Notes: generated from the sequence alone by a model not told the origin. DNA of 64,000 nt from Tetragonia tetragonoides (GCA_038025085.1 CM076139.1:49704807-49768806), one strand, 5' to 3'. Shown: positions 11,037 through 23,515, counted from the stretch's first letter. Numbers and translations: made by a program.

Positions 11037-12930
11037 TCTAGCTTGATCCCAGAAAAGTGGAAATTTTTTGATAAAGACATTTTTGTTGTAATTGTGTTAA
11101 TTAATGAATTGTGTACCACACATTGCATCAGGGGTGATGTGAGAACTAAAACGTCTAAAAGCAAAAACACATATAGTACAACTGGGTGCTAGTGCTTATA
11201 CATCTATTAGAAGTATATGATCTCTAAACTTTCTAGAAGAGATGGAGACTCGTCACATTAGCCAATCAAATGAATGACTAGGTCCTAATGATCTCTTGAA
11301 ACTTTATACCGTACGTGAAAATTTAAAGTCACCAAAAAATTAAAATACAAATGATCATGAACTAGATAGATTTTGCACTACTACATGCACACTGGCCTCG
11401 TTGTATTGAATATTGTTTTTTACTTTTGAAACACAGTAGTATGATTTGGCGTGTTTCACTCTTGTATGCAATGCAAGTTCATATGCAAGTGGACAAGCAA
11501 TTAAAGGACTTATAAAGGTCCCTCAAGGCTTCATCACAATGACATAAATGACACATTTTGGTTCTAATAAATATCTCCGATTAACCAAATTGGTATATAT
11601 TTAGTGAGACACCCGCGACAAGTTGGTATATTTTTTAACTTCGATGACATTAGGGTATATTTAGGAACTGGTTTTGTCACTTAGACCCATTATTTCAATT
11701 TAGTGGGAATCCGGTAAGATCCTTATTATTTACTATTTTCCTAATTATTTTCTTTTCTTTCTATTTGTTAAATCATTTTCGTATTTTTTTTCCACCCCTC
11801 ATTCGTTTCCTCTCATTTATTATAACCCCCTTTTTTGATGAATTGAACAAATTTGTCCCCAATTTTCTTCAAATTCGCGCCTCCCTAATTTTGCCTCCCT
11901 CAATTTAGTAAATCCTAATTTTGTGTAAGGGGAAGCAAAATAGTTAAAGGAGTTAGGGATTAAATGCAGGAAAAATGAAAAAGGGTGAAAAATACGAAAA
12001 TAATTAAGAAAAATGAAGAAAAGAAAAAAAAATAGGGCAATAAAAAAAAAGAAGAAGAGATATGCCCGGAGATACTTAAATTCAAATAATTGGTCTAAGT
12101 GCCAAAATCAGTCACTAAATATACCCTAATGTCACTGGAGTTCAAAAATATACCAACTTGTCTCGAATGTCTCATTAAATATACCAATTTAGTCAATCGG
12201 GGTAATAAATAGTGATCACATGAATGGACCAAAGTAATATACTGGTATAGTCCTATTCATTTTAGTCAATTCCCTTCCCCGCTACTACCCTTCTTAATAT
12301 ATTTATTTTTCTAGTGGACCTTTCTTAAAATTTTAATTTGTAATAATTATTCATTGCAGTATTATGAGTGTGTTTCTTTTCTACTAAATTGAGCTGAACT
12401 GATCAAAGTGATTAGTAATATATAAGAGAAAAAGTAAGTCATTCAATGAAAATGTACACAAATTGAACAAATTATGGAACAAATGGAAAAGAGCACATCC
12501 TATGTGTTAAGGATATGTGTTTTTCCACTTAAATGAACTAAACTCCACAAATTGAACTGACATGACCTGAACTGAATTTTATTGAATTAAATGTGAGAGA
12601 GCAGTATGTCACAGAATTTAGATTATGATAAGTAGTACTAGTACTCCTACAAATTTAAAAAATACTTGAGCATTATACATGTGTTTGGATCCTCTACTAT
12701 TTTATTTCTATGTTGTCCTTTATTCTCTCTATCTCTCTTCTCTATCTGTTTCAATTAAAAAAAACTCACCCCCTTTATCTAAGGGCCCAAAACTCATCCC
12801 CCCTCTAATCCAAATGTGGAGATTTAGAGGACATTACTCTACTGTTCTTTAAACAGCCGAGGATCCTTCCCCAGTATACAGGAGAGTCCCAATGAGGGTT
12901 ATGAGTTATAATGTTATAATTAGGGAAAAT
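11037..12930. repeat. Segmental duplication, copy B (left part)
   Basis: Matches copy A (1.6-4.19 kb) in the same orientation. Its continuation lies at 40839-41330, so about 27.9 kb was inserted at the AAAAT at 12926-12930. A 629-bp element (11574-12202) is present here and absent from copy A. Conversely, the 1.3-kb segment of copy A at about 1955-3255 is missing. No gene was recognised. Confidence 0.85.
11574..12202. mobile_element. Mutator-type MITE, 9-bp target duplication
   Basis: A 629-bp element with inverted repeats of roughly 125 bp. The left end reads CTCCGATTAACCAAATTGGT and the right end, on the other strand, CCCGATTGACTAAATTGGT. It is flanked by the perfect 9-bp duplication TAATAAATA (11565-11573 and 12203-12211). 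Copy A of the surrounding duplication (around 3390) has the empty site with a single TAATAAATA, confirming a precise insertion after the duplication. It has no coding capacity. The 9-bp duplication and long inverted repeats fit a non-autonomous Mutator-like element. Confidence 0.88.
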
Positions 12931-13205
12931 GAATGTGATACATTGGGTGTATCATACATCCTTTTTCATTAATGTGGTAGCAGCTTCCTATTGGTTGCGA
13001 ACAAAGCCATTAAAAAATAAAAGTAAAATATTTTTACTCTATTTTCATTTGAATTTCAAACTTTTTTGGTTCAAAATTGAAAGTATAACATATTATTTGG
13101 AGGAAAACACCAAATCTTTAGTGTTTATGTTTTTGGAGAAATAAAAACACAATAATTAGAAGGGTTGGGAAACTTAATAGATATTCAGATTTAAGAACTC
13201 TGGCG

Positions 13206-13325
13206 ACCTCCAAAAAATTTCGGCAACCTCCGAAATACTCCGACGACCTCTGAAATACTCCGGCCACCTTCGATATACTCCGGCCACCTTCGATATACTC
13301 CGGCCAACTCCGTTTTACTCCTGAG
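13206..13325. repeat. 22-bp minisatellite (ACTCCGGCCACCTTCGATAT type)
   Basis: Five to six imperfect copies of a unit of about 21-22 bp built on CTCCG-C-ACCT-CGAAATA. They resemble the CGCCGG-rich sequence near the other end of the insertion at about 39960-40070, consistent with paired subterminal regions of one element. Confidence 0.6.
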
Positions 13326-14156
13326 AAGTGTATCTAATCCTTGAAGAACTCCGGCGAAGTGTTTCTAAACCCCAAAAATATTAGGGTTGGGAGAACTAGT
13401 TCCGAATCGGCGGCGGGGGGATCTAGTAGAAGAAGTCGGGCCACCTAACCAAAATACTCCAGCGATCTAATGAAAGCACGACGGGAAATAGATTCAACAA
13501 CTCCAGCGATGTCAAAACGGAGATCAGTGTCTTGATTAGTTACCAGTAAAACCCATTAGTTTTAGGTTTATCTTTTTTTCAGAATAATTATTCAGGATTT
13601 ATCGTTTTTTCAAAGTCAATAATTTGTTACTACTAAATTCGTTTGAGGCTCTTTCATTACTTTCTCATACACTTAGTGTTTGTTACTAATAAATTAAGTC
13701 AAGATAGTGTAACATGTTAGAAACACTTGTCTTAGTTAAGTACTAGTAAAATAAACCACAGTTATACTCGTACACTTTAAGGAGTTAGAAAAATGAGAAT
13801 GACATGTAGTAACCGCTAATAAACACTGCATTTGGAAAAAAAAAAAAATTACAGCAATAATAAACAAAGGAAATCATGGTAGTTGATTGATGCTTAATAT
13901 TGCAAAATTAAGATAGCAAAGTCCTTAATTGTCCTACTTTTTCATGGTGGAAAATTCAAGTCAGAACCAATTGAATATAGTGGAGGTTTGAAAGAAATAA
14001 TGTTTTTCAAACATCCGGATTTATTGCCATTGAAAGAAACTATGGATCGAGTAAAAGATTTAAATTAATACATATTACTAATACATATCTCTAGTATGTA
14101 TTTTCATGTTTTATTGAAAATAGTCTCCCAAATGGACGTACGACCTTTGAGAGTCG

Positions 14157-14825
14157 TGATACACCAATATTTTCTATAATTATTATATTTATTTATAAAT
14201 GATTTATAAATAGTTTCGGAGATTAAATCGTAATTATATTCAAGGATTTGATTTATTCAATTAAAGTCATAATAATATAAATTATTATTATGGGACTTTC
14301 ATAAATTGCACTTATTAATTTTGAGGAGTTTAATTAAAATGTTTTGTATATGAATGAGAATTATTCATATAATTTTAATTAGCTATATAAATCAGAAAAT
14401 TATTCAATTAATTCCTAAACCTAGTAGTATTTGACTTGGGTTGACTGAGGGCCTATATAAGGAAAAGGTGAGACAACTGATCAGTTTTGCAAACTCAACC
14501 GAAACCCTCAAGCTTCTCTCTCTGTTCTCTCACTCACGTTCTCTCTCTCCTTCACCCTCACCGGCCTCCCTCTCTCTCTCTCCTCTCTCCAGCAGCTCGC
14601 CTCACCGGAGACACCACCGGCATCCCCTCTCCCCCACCGGTAACCTCTTCTCTCCTCCCTCTCTTTCTCTTTCTTTTTCTCTCTTTCTCTTTCTTTTTCT
14701 CTTTTTCTGTTTTCGCGGCTTTCCCCTTCGCGCGACCTCACGCGCGGCCGCTTGGTCGCCGGACCACCACCGGACCACCGGGCCGACACCCAGGTGGTGA
14801 CCGACGGGTGGCCGACCATCCCCCG

Positions 14826-14913
<88 letters not shown>

Positions 14914-16854
14914 CTCTTCTCTCTCTTTCGCGTTTTCTCTCTCCTCTCTTCGCCAAAGCTCCGGCGACCACCACCACCGGTCATGGTGGTCAGTGGGTGG
15001 TGGTGGTAGTGATGGGTCGGGTTATGGGTCCCATGCATGGGTACCCGTGACCTAGACCTAGTTTTAAAGTTAGGGTTTCGTTTTTATATTTTTCGTAATT
15101 ATTAATTCGATTTTCAGTATTTTGGATTTAATATTTTTATTTTCTGCACTCATTCGGAATCGGAATTCGGATTTTCAAAAGCCTAGATTGGTTGAAATAA
15201 ATCAAGAAATTTTAAAAAAAATATATCAGATTAATATTTCGTTACTTTTTGGATTTTCAAATTTGATAAATTCAGTTTCGGTAATTGTTTTTAATTAGGG
15301 CCTAACGAGCAAGCGTGATAATCTTTGTACGTGGAGCTTACGTACTGTTTGGTAGCGTATTAGTGGTAAGCGCTCATGCCTACCTTCTTCCAAAGCCCCA
15401 TCAAAACTATTTTGATGTGTTATGTGCTAATTGGGAATTTGTTGTGAATTTAATATGCAAAGTATGATTAAATTATATCATCGTTATTATGTGAATTATT
15501 AAGCATGATTCACTGCTGTAAATATGAATTATAATTAGCATGTCGATGTTAGCATATTTTGAGAATTAATTAGTTCATATGATGATTATTGGACAATTAT
15601 TGAGTGGTGAATTATTAGTATTAATATGCTATTAATTATATGCTAATTGGTATGGGTATTATTGAGTGCTAGCGAGCACCTATATATTATCGTTGAATGT
15701 CTTTGGTGATTTGTGAATTTTTGGATATCATATTACCCTGCCAAAGTGCTGCCGAAGTTAGGCTAGACATTACTTGTCATCATTATTGAATTATCGTCGT
15801 CATTGAATTAAAGCATGTTTAATTCTCATCGTATTGAATTATCATTATCGTCGTTATTTACTATTCATTGCTGAGAGCATGAAATGAATTAGTAAGTCGT
15901 GGTCTCGTAGTACCACTTATGTCAACCAATGCAAATTATGTGAATTGAATTAAATGAGAGTAAGACTCCTAATGGATCCCTAGGAGTAGTCGAGCAATCG
16001 GGATTACACCTAATGGTGTAGTTCAAGGGATGAGTGATTCCTAAGTTATTTATGGACACCTCACAGTGTGTCTGGGACGGATCATTCCCCATTTATTAAG
16101 TCCTCTAGGCTCGTGTAATTGTACTAGAGGTAGTGTGCACACTAGAGTCATTAAGTCCATGGCGTGATTGTATCTTCGATGAACAGTATGGGTAATCGCT
16201 GTTCTATTCGCTCTCTTACATCTCTCTAATCAAGACGGATTGTCTATTTCGTATTTCGTATGATCACTATACAAGAATTGTATGTAAAAGAATGTCGTTA
16301 TACGTATGCTTGATTATATGCTTATGTGCGTAGGCAAATGAATTTCAATGATTCTTCTAAAACCTCAGGCAAGGTTTGCGAAATGTTTTTACTGGGTACG
16401 GATGACGTTTATTCAGTTTATCTGACTTTTGTTTCTCTTTTGTTTCTTTTCTTTTCTTCTGTATTTTGTTTCCGTCACGGAAACCAAAGTGCAGGTTTAG
16501 TTGATTGAGGACGTACAGCTTGGAAGGTAGAGTTGGCGTCGGTTTTTAGAACTGTTTCTGTTCAGTTAGATCGTTGGGATTTTTATTGGATTTAGCCCTT
16601 TGAAGGCAAGTTGTAATAAATTGGTTTAATGGTTTTAGCTCACTATAGACAACTCTGATATTAACTGTTTTTGATTGTTTAGTTCCTTAGTAAGCTTCTT
16701 TTGATGCATAGTCTTTCTTTCTACTTAGCATTTACTCCTTAGTGATAAATGTTGAAGTGACGCCCCTCGGGTTCGGGACGGTTCAGCGGTGTCGAGTCAT
16801 GTATAATGACGTCGATAGTTCCCAGGAAATCGTTGCGGATTCGGGGGTGTTACA
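14157..16854 (+). repeat. 5' LTR of the Ty3 element
   Basis: The LTR starts TGATAC and ends GGTGTTACA, about 2.7 kb long. It carries a promoter-like TATATAA at 14454-14460, a pure CT dinucleotide tract at about 14828-14910, and a G+C-rich segment with CCACCACCGG motifs on both sides of the tract. The reading frames across the CT tract (14441-15050) are low-complexity artefacts. Confidence 0.92.
14454..14460 (+). promoter_or_regulatory. TATA box of the LTR promoter
   Basis: TATATAA in the context GGCCTATATAAGG, also conserved in the 3' LTR at about 23813. This is the likely core promoter of the retrotransposon; transcription would start about 30 bp downstream. Confidence 0.7.
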
Positions 16855-16856
16855 AA

Positions 16857-16869
16857 TAGTATCAGAGCC
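16857..16869 (+). promoter_or_regulatory. Primer-binding site (initiator tRNA-Met)
   Basis: TAGTATCAGAGCC lies two bases after the end of the 5' LTR. It matches the plant initiator-tRNA-Met primer-binding site (TGGTATCAGAGCC) at all but one position. Confidence 0.85.
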
Positions 16870-17040
16870 CTAAGTTTAAAAAGAATGCTTAAGATTAATT
16901 AATGAATTAATAAAGATTAGTTTCATTTTGGGGAAAATAATTAAAGCCGTTGAGCGTAGTAGTCCTAGAAGATCGGAATTATTTGAAATCACTTTGCTTG
17001 TGATTTATAATGTTCTTATTGTTTGATTGTCTACCTGTAG

Positions 17041-17953
17041 ATGGTAAGGACAAGAATAACTTCGCGGATGACGACTGCACACCAAAGGGCACGCGCCCTA
17101 GCCCATCGTGCACAACCTATAGAGTATGTCGCTTCATCGGACAGCAAGTCGACAGGAAACGACGCAAGTGTGCGCCACGAGGCCGCGCAGGACCGTGCCG
17201 CACACGAGGACGTCGCACGCGACGAGGCCGCACGCCCCACGCCGAATGCCGCGCCTGTTGCCGCACCTGCCGCACATGTATTTGATGAAGAGGAAGATCC
17301 CTCTGAGTCTGAGCCTGCGTATACGCCACTGGAAGAGAATGATGATATGCCGGATTTGAAAGATACTAGTGCCGAGAGCGACAACAACATTGCGCCTACT
17401 CCTGCACCTACTCCTTCTGCGAATTGGTCTCCTCCTGTGGAGCCGTTCTTTGCTACTGACGTTGAGCTCAAAGATATACGTATCTACATACGACATGCTT
17501 ACACTACGATCGAGCGTTATCAGTACAAGAATCGCACGAGTCTACATGAAGGCTTATGGGTAGAGCTACTGCTGGCTGGTCTACCTAAAATCCATCCTTG
17601 GATGGGACTCAAGGAGAAGTACGACGACGTAGTCTCCAAGAGTGGACATCTGCACGAGAGTATGGTAAAGGTACGAGATGGTCTCTTTGCTTTAGAGGCA
17701 TCGCAGCTGAGTTATGCCTATCCAAGCTCAAGTGGAAGGTGACCGTGTGCTAGTACCTGCGCCGAAAGGTATGTGCGAGTACTGCTGGACCAAGAAGCGC
17801 AAACATGCCAAAGACTTTAGGAAGCGTTTCATGCCCCAGAAGTTCAGTGGATATGCTTATCCATACACACCCTGCAAAGAGGTGAAGCCTAGGAGGAAGG
17901 ACGATCATGATGAGTCCCCTAGCGCGAAGAAAATGTGTGCTAGTGTCAAGTAG
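17041..17953 (+). pseudogene. Extra ORF between PBS and gag of the Ty3 element
   Basis: An open frame of 233 codons (17041-17742) overlaps and continues in another frame at 17714-17953, so one frameshift splits it. The first part has a basic N terminus, an Ala/Pro/Glu-rich acidic middle and a more ordered C-terminal region (LWVELLLAGLPKIHPWMGLK). The second part has a Cys-x2-Cys motif (CEYCWTKKRKHAKDF) followed by basic residues, possibly metal- or nucleic-acid-binding. It lies upstream of gag on the same strand and is separated from it by about 700 bp. It does not resemble gag, pol or envelope proteins that I recognise. It could be an additional element protein or captured host sequence. Confidence 0.5.
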
Positions 17954-18653
17954 AACTAGATTATTGCCTTATTAGTTTTACTTGAGTTTTATTGAACTTT
18001 TAGCTATTGTGATGGCCCTGCGTGGTCAATTTTGATGTTGGTGTAGTTGCATAGGAAATAAATATTTATGATTGTTATTTACTTGCAATTTGTCTCATTG
18101 CAAGACTATTCATTTGATTATATGATATCGTTGAGAATTGGTTTTATATGATCGTTTTATCACATAATTGCATGGTTGACTCATAGCTTCGTAATGCTAT
18201 CTCGTATTGCCTAGACATGATGGGAAATCCAAGTCGGAATTATGGCAAAATTTTCATTGAGCATGATCATATTAAGTGTGAGCCAAAGGCTAAGCATGTA
18301 TTGTATGCAATCAAATGTCATTGTTTATTGCCCTACTAAAATAGTATGGAGCCTCGATGTGTGGATTGTAAATGTTATTGCTTATCAATCGTGTGAGACC
18401 AATGTGTCTACTTTTTTTTATTGCATATTGAACTATTATGCATGAGAACATTAGAACAACTCAAAGCAAGTATGTTTCTTAGATCTACAATGTAAGGTCG
18501 ATCATTGAAACTTATATTCTATTTCCTAAATGTCAAGAGATTGGTTTCAATAATAACCTATATCTCTCAATTAGACCTCAATTTGGGTCGAATGTGCCAA
18601 CTTTGCTGAAATGGTGACCAACCATTGCTCTTTTATGTCTCAGATTTGTTATA

Positions 18654-19810
18654 ATGGCAACCAACGACCGACTCGCGAGACTAGAAGTAGGTCTTACCAA
18701 TGTCGTTGAGCACATCACGCGCCAGCTAGAGCGCCAAGAGCAAGATCACAACACGCAGAATCCTGAGACGCGCAACATTAGGGATTTCGATGCACTCAAA
18801 CCTCCAACGTTTGAGGGTGGCTCTGAGCCCACCAAGTTGGAGAATTGGATAATAGAGTTCTAGAAGTTGTTTAGGCTGACTAGTCGGCCCAACAACATGA
18901 AGGTCAACACCGCTACGTATTACCTTAAGGGTGAAGCTAACAAGTGATGGAGCGATGTGGGCACTGATCTACTCGCCATTGAAGAATATGGGTGGACCGA
19001 GTTCAAAGAGTCTATTCGTGAACAGTTCTATCTGAGGGCTATCCGTCACCAGAAGCAACGGGAAATTGAGAACATCTATCAAGGAAAGCTATCAGTGGCT
19101 GAGTACGCAACAAAGTTCAACGAGCTTGCTGCTTTTGCACCTAACTTGGTAACGACCGAAGCTGAGCGTGTCGAGAGGTTCAAATATGGTCTAAAATGGG
19201 ATATTCAGCGTTATGTTATGGGAAACTCGCTGACATTCCAAGGATCGTACGAGAAAGCCTTGAACCAAAAACGTGTTGTGGATCGTCGTGATTCGTTGCT
19301 CGGAAAGCATAAACGTGACGAAGGGAGTTCTTCTCAGTCAAATGGCGCAGATAAGAGGCCAAGGCCGAACAACGGCAATCACAACAACCAAGGTGGTAGT
19401 CAGAACCACAACGGGAACAGGAATCGTGACTCGAATAGTCATAGAGCTATGATTTTAGCTAGGAGGAATACGCCTTGTAGTCGCTGCAACAAGACGCATC
19501 CTGGGAAGAACTATCGTGGCGATGTACTTCAATGCTACGAGTGCAACAAGCCTGGTCATAAAGCTTCTGAATGCTGGAGTCGTGGAAGGAACGACAATGG
19601 TCAGAACCGCGATAACAACTACAATCGTGGTGGAAATGGAAATGGTAATCGCGGAAATGGTGGTAACTACCGTGGAAATGGGGGTTACAACAACAACAAC
19701 CTCAACAACACTGCTGCTCCTGCTGCCAATAATCAAGCACTACTTCCCGCACCTGCCAACCCCATGCAGAACAACAACAACAATAGATGGGTGAATGGAA
19801 GGGTCTATGT
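18654..19810 (+). pseudogene. Ty3 gag (capsid and nucleocapsid)
   Basis: Starts at the ATG at 18654. The N-terminal region contains LKPPTFEGGSEPTKLENW, typical of the plant retrotransposon gag domain, and is interrupted by stops at 18861 and 18945. The frame reopens at 18957 and carries the rest of the capsid domain (FKESIREQFY, LSVAEYATKF). The nucleocapsid follows at about 19530-19575 with one complete CCHC knuckle (CYECNKPGHKASEC), then a long Asn/Gly-rich stretch. The product would package element RNA if intact. The two stops preclude a full-length protein. Confidence 0.9.
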
Positions 19811-20110
19811 GCTGAACCACAATGAAGCTGAGGCGAACCCGAATGTGATCGCTGGTACTTTTCTCGTGAACTCTCAACCTGCTTTTGCTTTGTTTGATAG
19901 GTGGTGCAATTCATTATGTTCTTTCTAAGAGCTTTGCATCTAAGATAGGTTTAGAACCTAGTTCTGTGTATAGTGCAAATATTAGGATGCCAAATGGATC
20001 GATTGTTAATTGTAAAGCGCTGTATGAAAAGTGTCCGATTAGGATAGCTAGTTCCGATTTGCCTGCGGATTTGATTCAGATGGATTTGAAGGATTTCGAC
20101 GTGATATAGG
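19811..20110 (+). pseudogene. Ty3 aspartic protease, active site frameshifted
   Basis: The Asn-rich tail of gag runs into a retropepsin domain (VIAGTFLVNSQPAFALFD). At about 19897 an extra base moves the Asp-Ser/Thr-Gly active-site triad out of frame. The remainder (FASKIGLEPSS, DFDVI) continues in the next frame from 19885 and stops at 20109, one residue before the conserved GMDWL motif that is still visible in the DNA. A functional protease cannot be made. Confidence 0.85.
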
Positions 20111-20210
20111 GAATGGATTGGTTAGCCAAGTATAGGGCTAAAATTGAGTGCTTTGAACAACGTGTGTCGTTACGTGGACTGAAAGGTAGAGGATTACCTA
20201 CAAAGGAGTC

Positions 20211-21646
20211 GTGGTCAAGCCAAAGCTGAAGGTAGTGGCGACCATGAAAGCAAAGGAGTATACGACTAAAGGTGAAGCAATTTACCTATGTCATGTAGTG
20301 GATACAAGTCGAGAAGCCGATTCAAAACCTATTCCAGTTGTGTCAGAATATGCTGACGTCTTTCCAGACGAGATTCCAGGAATGCCTCCGCAACGCACTA
20401 TCGACTTCATGATCGACTTAGCTTCAGGTTCTACTCTGATCCCGAAAGCCCCATATCGTATGGCTCCTGCAGAGATGAAAGAAATGAAAACGCAACTCGA
20501 GGAACTATTGGAGAAGGGATACATACGTCCTAGTGTATCGCCTTGGGGTGCTCCTGTTTTGTTTGTGCGTAAGAAGGACGGTAGTATGAGACTGTGTATA
20601 GACTACCGTATGTTGAACAAGATTACGATCAAGAATCGTTATCCACTGCCGAGGATTGATGATCTATTCGACCAACTCTGTGGAGCGACTGTCTTCTCAA
20701 AGATCGACTCACGTTCAGGATACCATCAACTCAGGATTTTTGAGCCTGATATTGCAAAGACCGCGTTTAGGATGAGGTATGGACACTACGAGTTCACTGT
20801 GATGCCTTTTGGGTTGACGAACGCACCTGCAATGTTTATGGATTTGATGAACCGTACGTTCCAGCCTTATCTCGATCAGTTCGTAGTTGTCTTTATTGAC
20901 GATATTTTCTTCTACTCGGAGAACGCTGCTGAGCACGAGCAATACTTGCGAACCGTTTTAGAGATTTTGAGATGACATCATTTGTACGCGAAGTTGACAA
21001 AGTGCGAGTTCTGGTTAGAAACTGTTTCCTTCTTAGGACACGTGGTGTCTAAGAGTGGAGTTGCTGTTGATCCGGAAAAGATTAGAGCTGTTATGGACTG
21101 GTCTGCACCGAAAAGCATGACTGAGGTTAGAAGTTTTCTTGGGTTAGCTGGTTACTATCGTAAGTTTGTGGAAGGATTTTCCAAGATAGCACAACCTATG
21201 ACAAACTTGATGAAGAAGACGACGAAGTTCGTGTGGTCTAAAAAGTGTGAAGCTATTTTTCAAGAGTTGAAGAAACGTCTTACAAGCGCACCGATTTTGA
21301 CTTGGCCATCGGAACTGAAGGGTATGAAGTTTATAGTGACGCGTCTAAGCATGACTTAGGTTGTGTTTTGATGCAACATGGTAAGGTAGTGGCTTATGCC
21401 TCAAGACAATTGAGGAAGCACGAGGATAATTACCCTACTCACGATTTAGAGCTCGCCGCTGTCGTATTTACTTTGAAGATTTGGCGACATTATCTTTATG
21501 GTTCTGCTGTCAAGATGTTCACGGACTACAAGAGTCTCAAGTACATATTCACGCAAAAGGAATTGAATATGCGACAAAGAAGATGGCTAGAGTTATTGAC
21601 GGAGTACAATATCGATATTCAGTATCACGAAGGGAAAGCTAACTAG
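20211..21646 (+). pseudogene. Ty3 reverse transcriptase and RNase H
   Basis: Reverse transcriptase spans about 20290-20972: [34 protein letters not shown] and the catalytic FIDDI box at about 20893 are present, and [12 protein letters not shown] follows the usual pattern. A stop at 20973 separates the thumb and connection region ([36 protein letters not shown]). A frameshift at about 21302-21359 precedes RNase H, which keeps [28 protein letters not shown] and [12 protein letters not shown] stop replaces the residue after GKAN at 21645. The domains are well preserved but no longer joined. Confidence 0.92.
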
Positions 21647-21657
21647 GTAGCTGACGT

Positions 21658-22760
21658 TTGAGTAGAAAGACTCGTCATACATTGAACACTGCTTTAGTAC
21701 TTCCGAAGGAGATCATTCGTGACTTGCAGAGTCTAGACGTGGAGATTATGCTGAAAGGTGACATTCAATGTACCTTAACACATATGTCAGTTCGACCAAT
21801 CTTACTCGACGAGATCAAGGGTAAACAGAGTTTAGATGAAGATCTTCAACGGATTCTACGCCATAAGAACGAGGGTAGATACGAGGACTTTTCTATTGGT
21901 CAAGACGGTGTCTTGAGATTTCATGATCGTGTCTGTGTGTCGAATGACCCGAAGATCAAGAGTCAGATTCTGGGTGAAGCTCACAATACGCCATATTCTG
22001 TACATCCTGGTGGAGACAAGCTTTACAAAGATCTTCACCAAATGTTTTGGTGGAAAGGTATGAAACAAGATGTCGCTGAGTTCGTGGCTAAGTGTCTGAC
22101 GTGCCAGAAGGTCAAGATCGAACACAAGAGACCTGGTGGAATGATTCAATCGCTTGAAGTTCCTACGTGGAAATGGAATTCAATCTCAATGGACTTTGTC
22201 ATGGGTTTACCATTGACACAAAAGAAGAACAACGCCATTTGGGTCGTTGTAGATCGTTTGACGAAAGTTGCGATATTCATTCCAATGAATGACACTTAGG
22301 AAATGGAGAAGCTAGCGGATGCTTACGTCAAGGAAGTCATGAGACTTTATGGTGTTCCAGAAGATATCGTTTCAGATAGAGACTCAAGATTTCTATCTCA
22401 TTTTTGGCAGAAATTGCAAAAAGCTTTTGGAAGCAAATTGAAGTTCAGTACTGTTTTTCATCCTGCGACTGACGGTCAGACGGAAAGAATGATTCAGACA
22501 TTGGGGGATATGCTACGAGCGTGTGCTCTCGAGTATCAAGGCTCGTGGGATACACATATTCCGTTGATCGAGTTTTCATATAAAAATAGCTATCACAAGC
22601 ATTGATCGAGCGCCATATGAAGCACTGTATGGTAGGAAGTGTAGATCGTCAGTTTGTTGGAATGATATTAGCGAAACTGCAGTTTTGGGTCCTGAAATGA
22701 TCCAGCAGACCGTCAATGTGGTCAAAGTGATTCAAGCAAAGATGCGTAGTGCATAAGATC
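21658..22760 (+). pseudogene. Ty3 integrase (HHCC zinc finger and catalytic core)
   Basis: The HHCC finger is at about 21980-22110 (AHNTPYSVHPGGDK, then CLTCQK). The catalytic core begins SISMDFVMGLP (first Asp), with the second Asp in VSDRDSRF at about 22370 and the Glu in DGQTER at about 22475. Stops at 22297 and 22603 plus a frameshift near 22600 and another stop at about 22754 break the chain. The APYEALYGRKCRS motif remains readable after the frameshift. Confidence 0.92.
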
Positions 22761-22769
22761 GCCAGAAAT

Positions 22770-23245
22770 CATACGCTGATAGAGGTCGTGGACCTGAAGA
22801 GTTTGAGGTGGGAGGCAAGGTACTTCTGCGAGTATCTCCTACCAAAGTTGTAATGCGTTTTGGTCGTAAGGGGAAGTTGAGTCCTCCTTATATTGGTCCT
22901 TACGAGATCCTGGAAAGGATTGGTGAGGTTGCTTATCGACTAGCTTTACCTGTGGAACTTGCAAAAGTCCATAGTGTGTTTCATGTCTCCTAGTTGAAGC
23001 GATACGTACATGATCCAACTCATGTCCTTCAACCTGAAACGATCGATCTCGATGAAAGTCTGACTTATGAAGAGCGTCCTATCAAGATAGTGGACCGCAA
23101 AGAGCGCTCAACTCGAACAAAGACTATTCCTATCGTCAAAGTCGTTTGGTCTCGACAAGGTCAAGAGGAAGCAACATGGGAAGCTGAATCCATGATGCGC
23201 GAGAAGTATCCAGACCTCTTCCTAGAAGGTACTAGTCCCACTTGA
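22770..23245 (+). pseudogene. Ty3 integrase C terminus with chromodomain
   Basis: The GPY/F-type region ([24 protein letters not shown]) is followed by a stop at 22991. The chromodomain is then at about 23050-23235 (LTYEERPIKIVDRKER, then IVKVVWSRQGQEEATWEAE and KYPDLF). Chromodomains of chromoviruses guide integration to heterochromatin. Integration here was into a satellite array, consistent with such a preference. Confidence 0.88.
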
Positions 23246-23261
23246 GTTTCGGGACGAAACT

Positions 23262-23280
23262 CCTTTTAAGGAGGGTAGAA
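23262..23280 (+). promoter_or_regulatory. Polypurine tract, first (superseded) copy
   Basis: AAGGAGGGTAGAATG precedes TGTCACGCCTCGAAATTT, which looks like the start of a related Tekay LTR but is followed by only about 230 bp before a second polypurine tract. Confidence 0.6.
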
Positions 23281-23498
23281 TGTCACGCCTCGAAATTTCA
23301 TTTTGTTTATCGCTTTGCACGAATTGCATGTTCAAGCATTTCATGGTGCATGCTAATCAATTTAGAATCACGATCGTACTTGCTCATCTTGCATATATTA
23401 GTGTCCAAAAAATTTATTTTATACCTTCGTATGGGTAAACTCGTTTTTTTTTTTGGAAGTGATTGCTTCATGTCTCAAGTTTCGGGACGAAACTTCTT

Positions 23499-23515
23499 TT
23501 AATGAGGGTAGAATG
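23499..23515 (+). promoter_or_regulatory. Polypurine tract adjoining the 3' LTR
   Basis: AATGAGGGTAGAATG lies directly before the TGATAC start of the 3' LTR. The preceding TTTCGGGACGAAACTTCTTTT repeats the sequence before the first tract at 23247-23266. Confidence 0.75.

Noticed and set aside
14441..15050. Several 80-190-codon open frames rich in Ser/Leu or Arg/Glu in the LTR (also at 23763-24361)
   Set aside because: They are translations of a pure CT dinucleotide tract in an LTR; both strands are open because the repeat lacks stops.
17010..17496. Overlapping Arg-rich and Cys-rich frames on both strands
   Set aside because: Shadows of the GC-rich start of the extra ORF at 17041.
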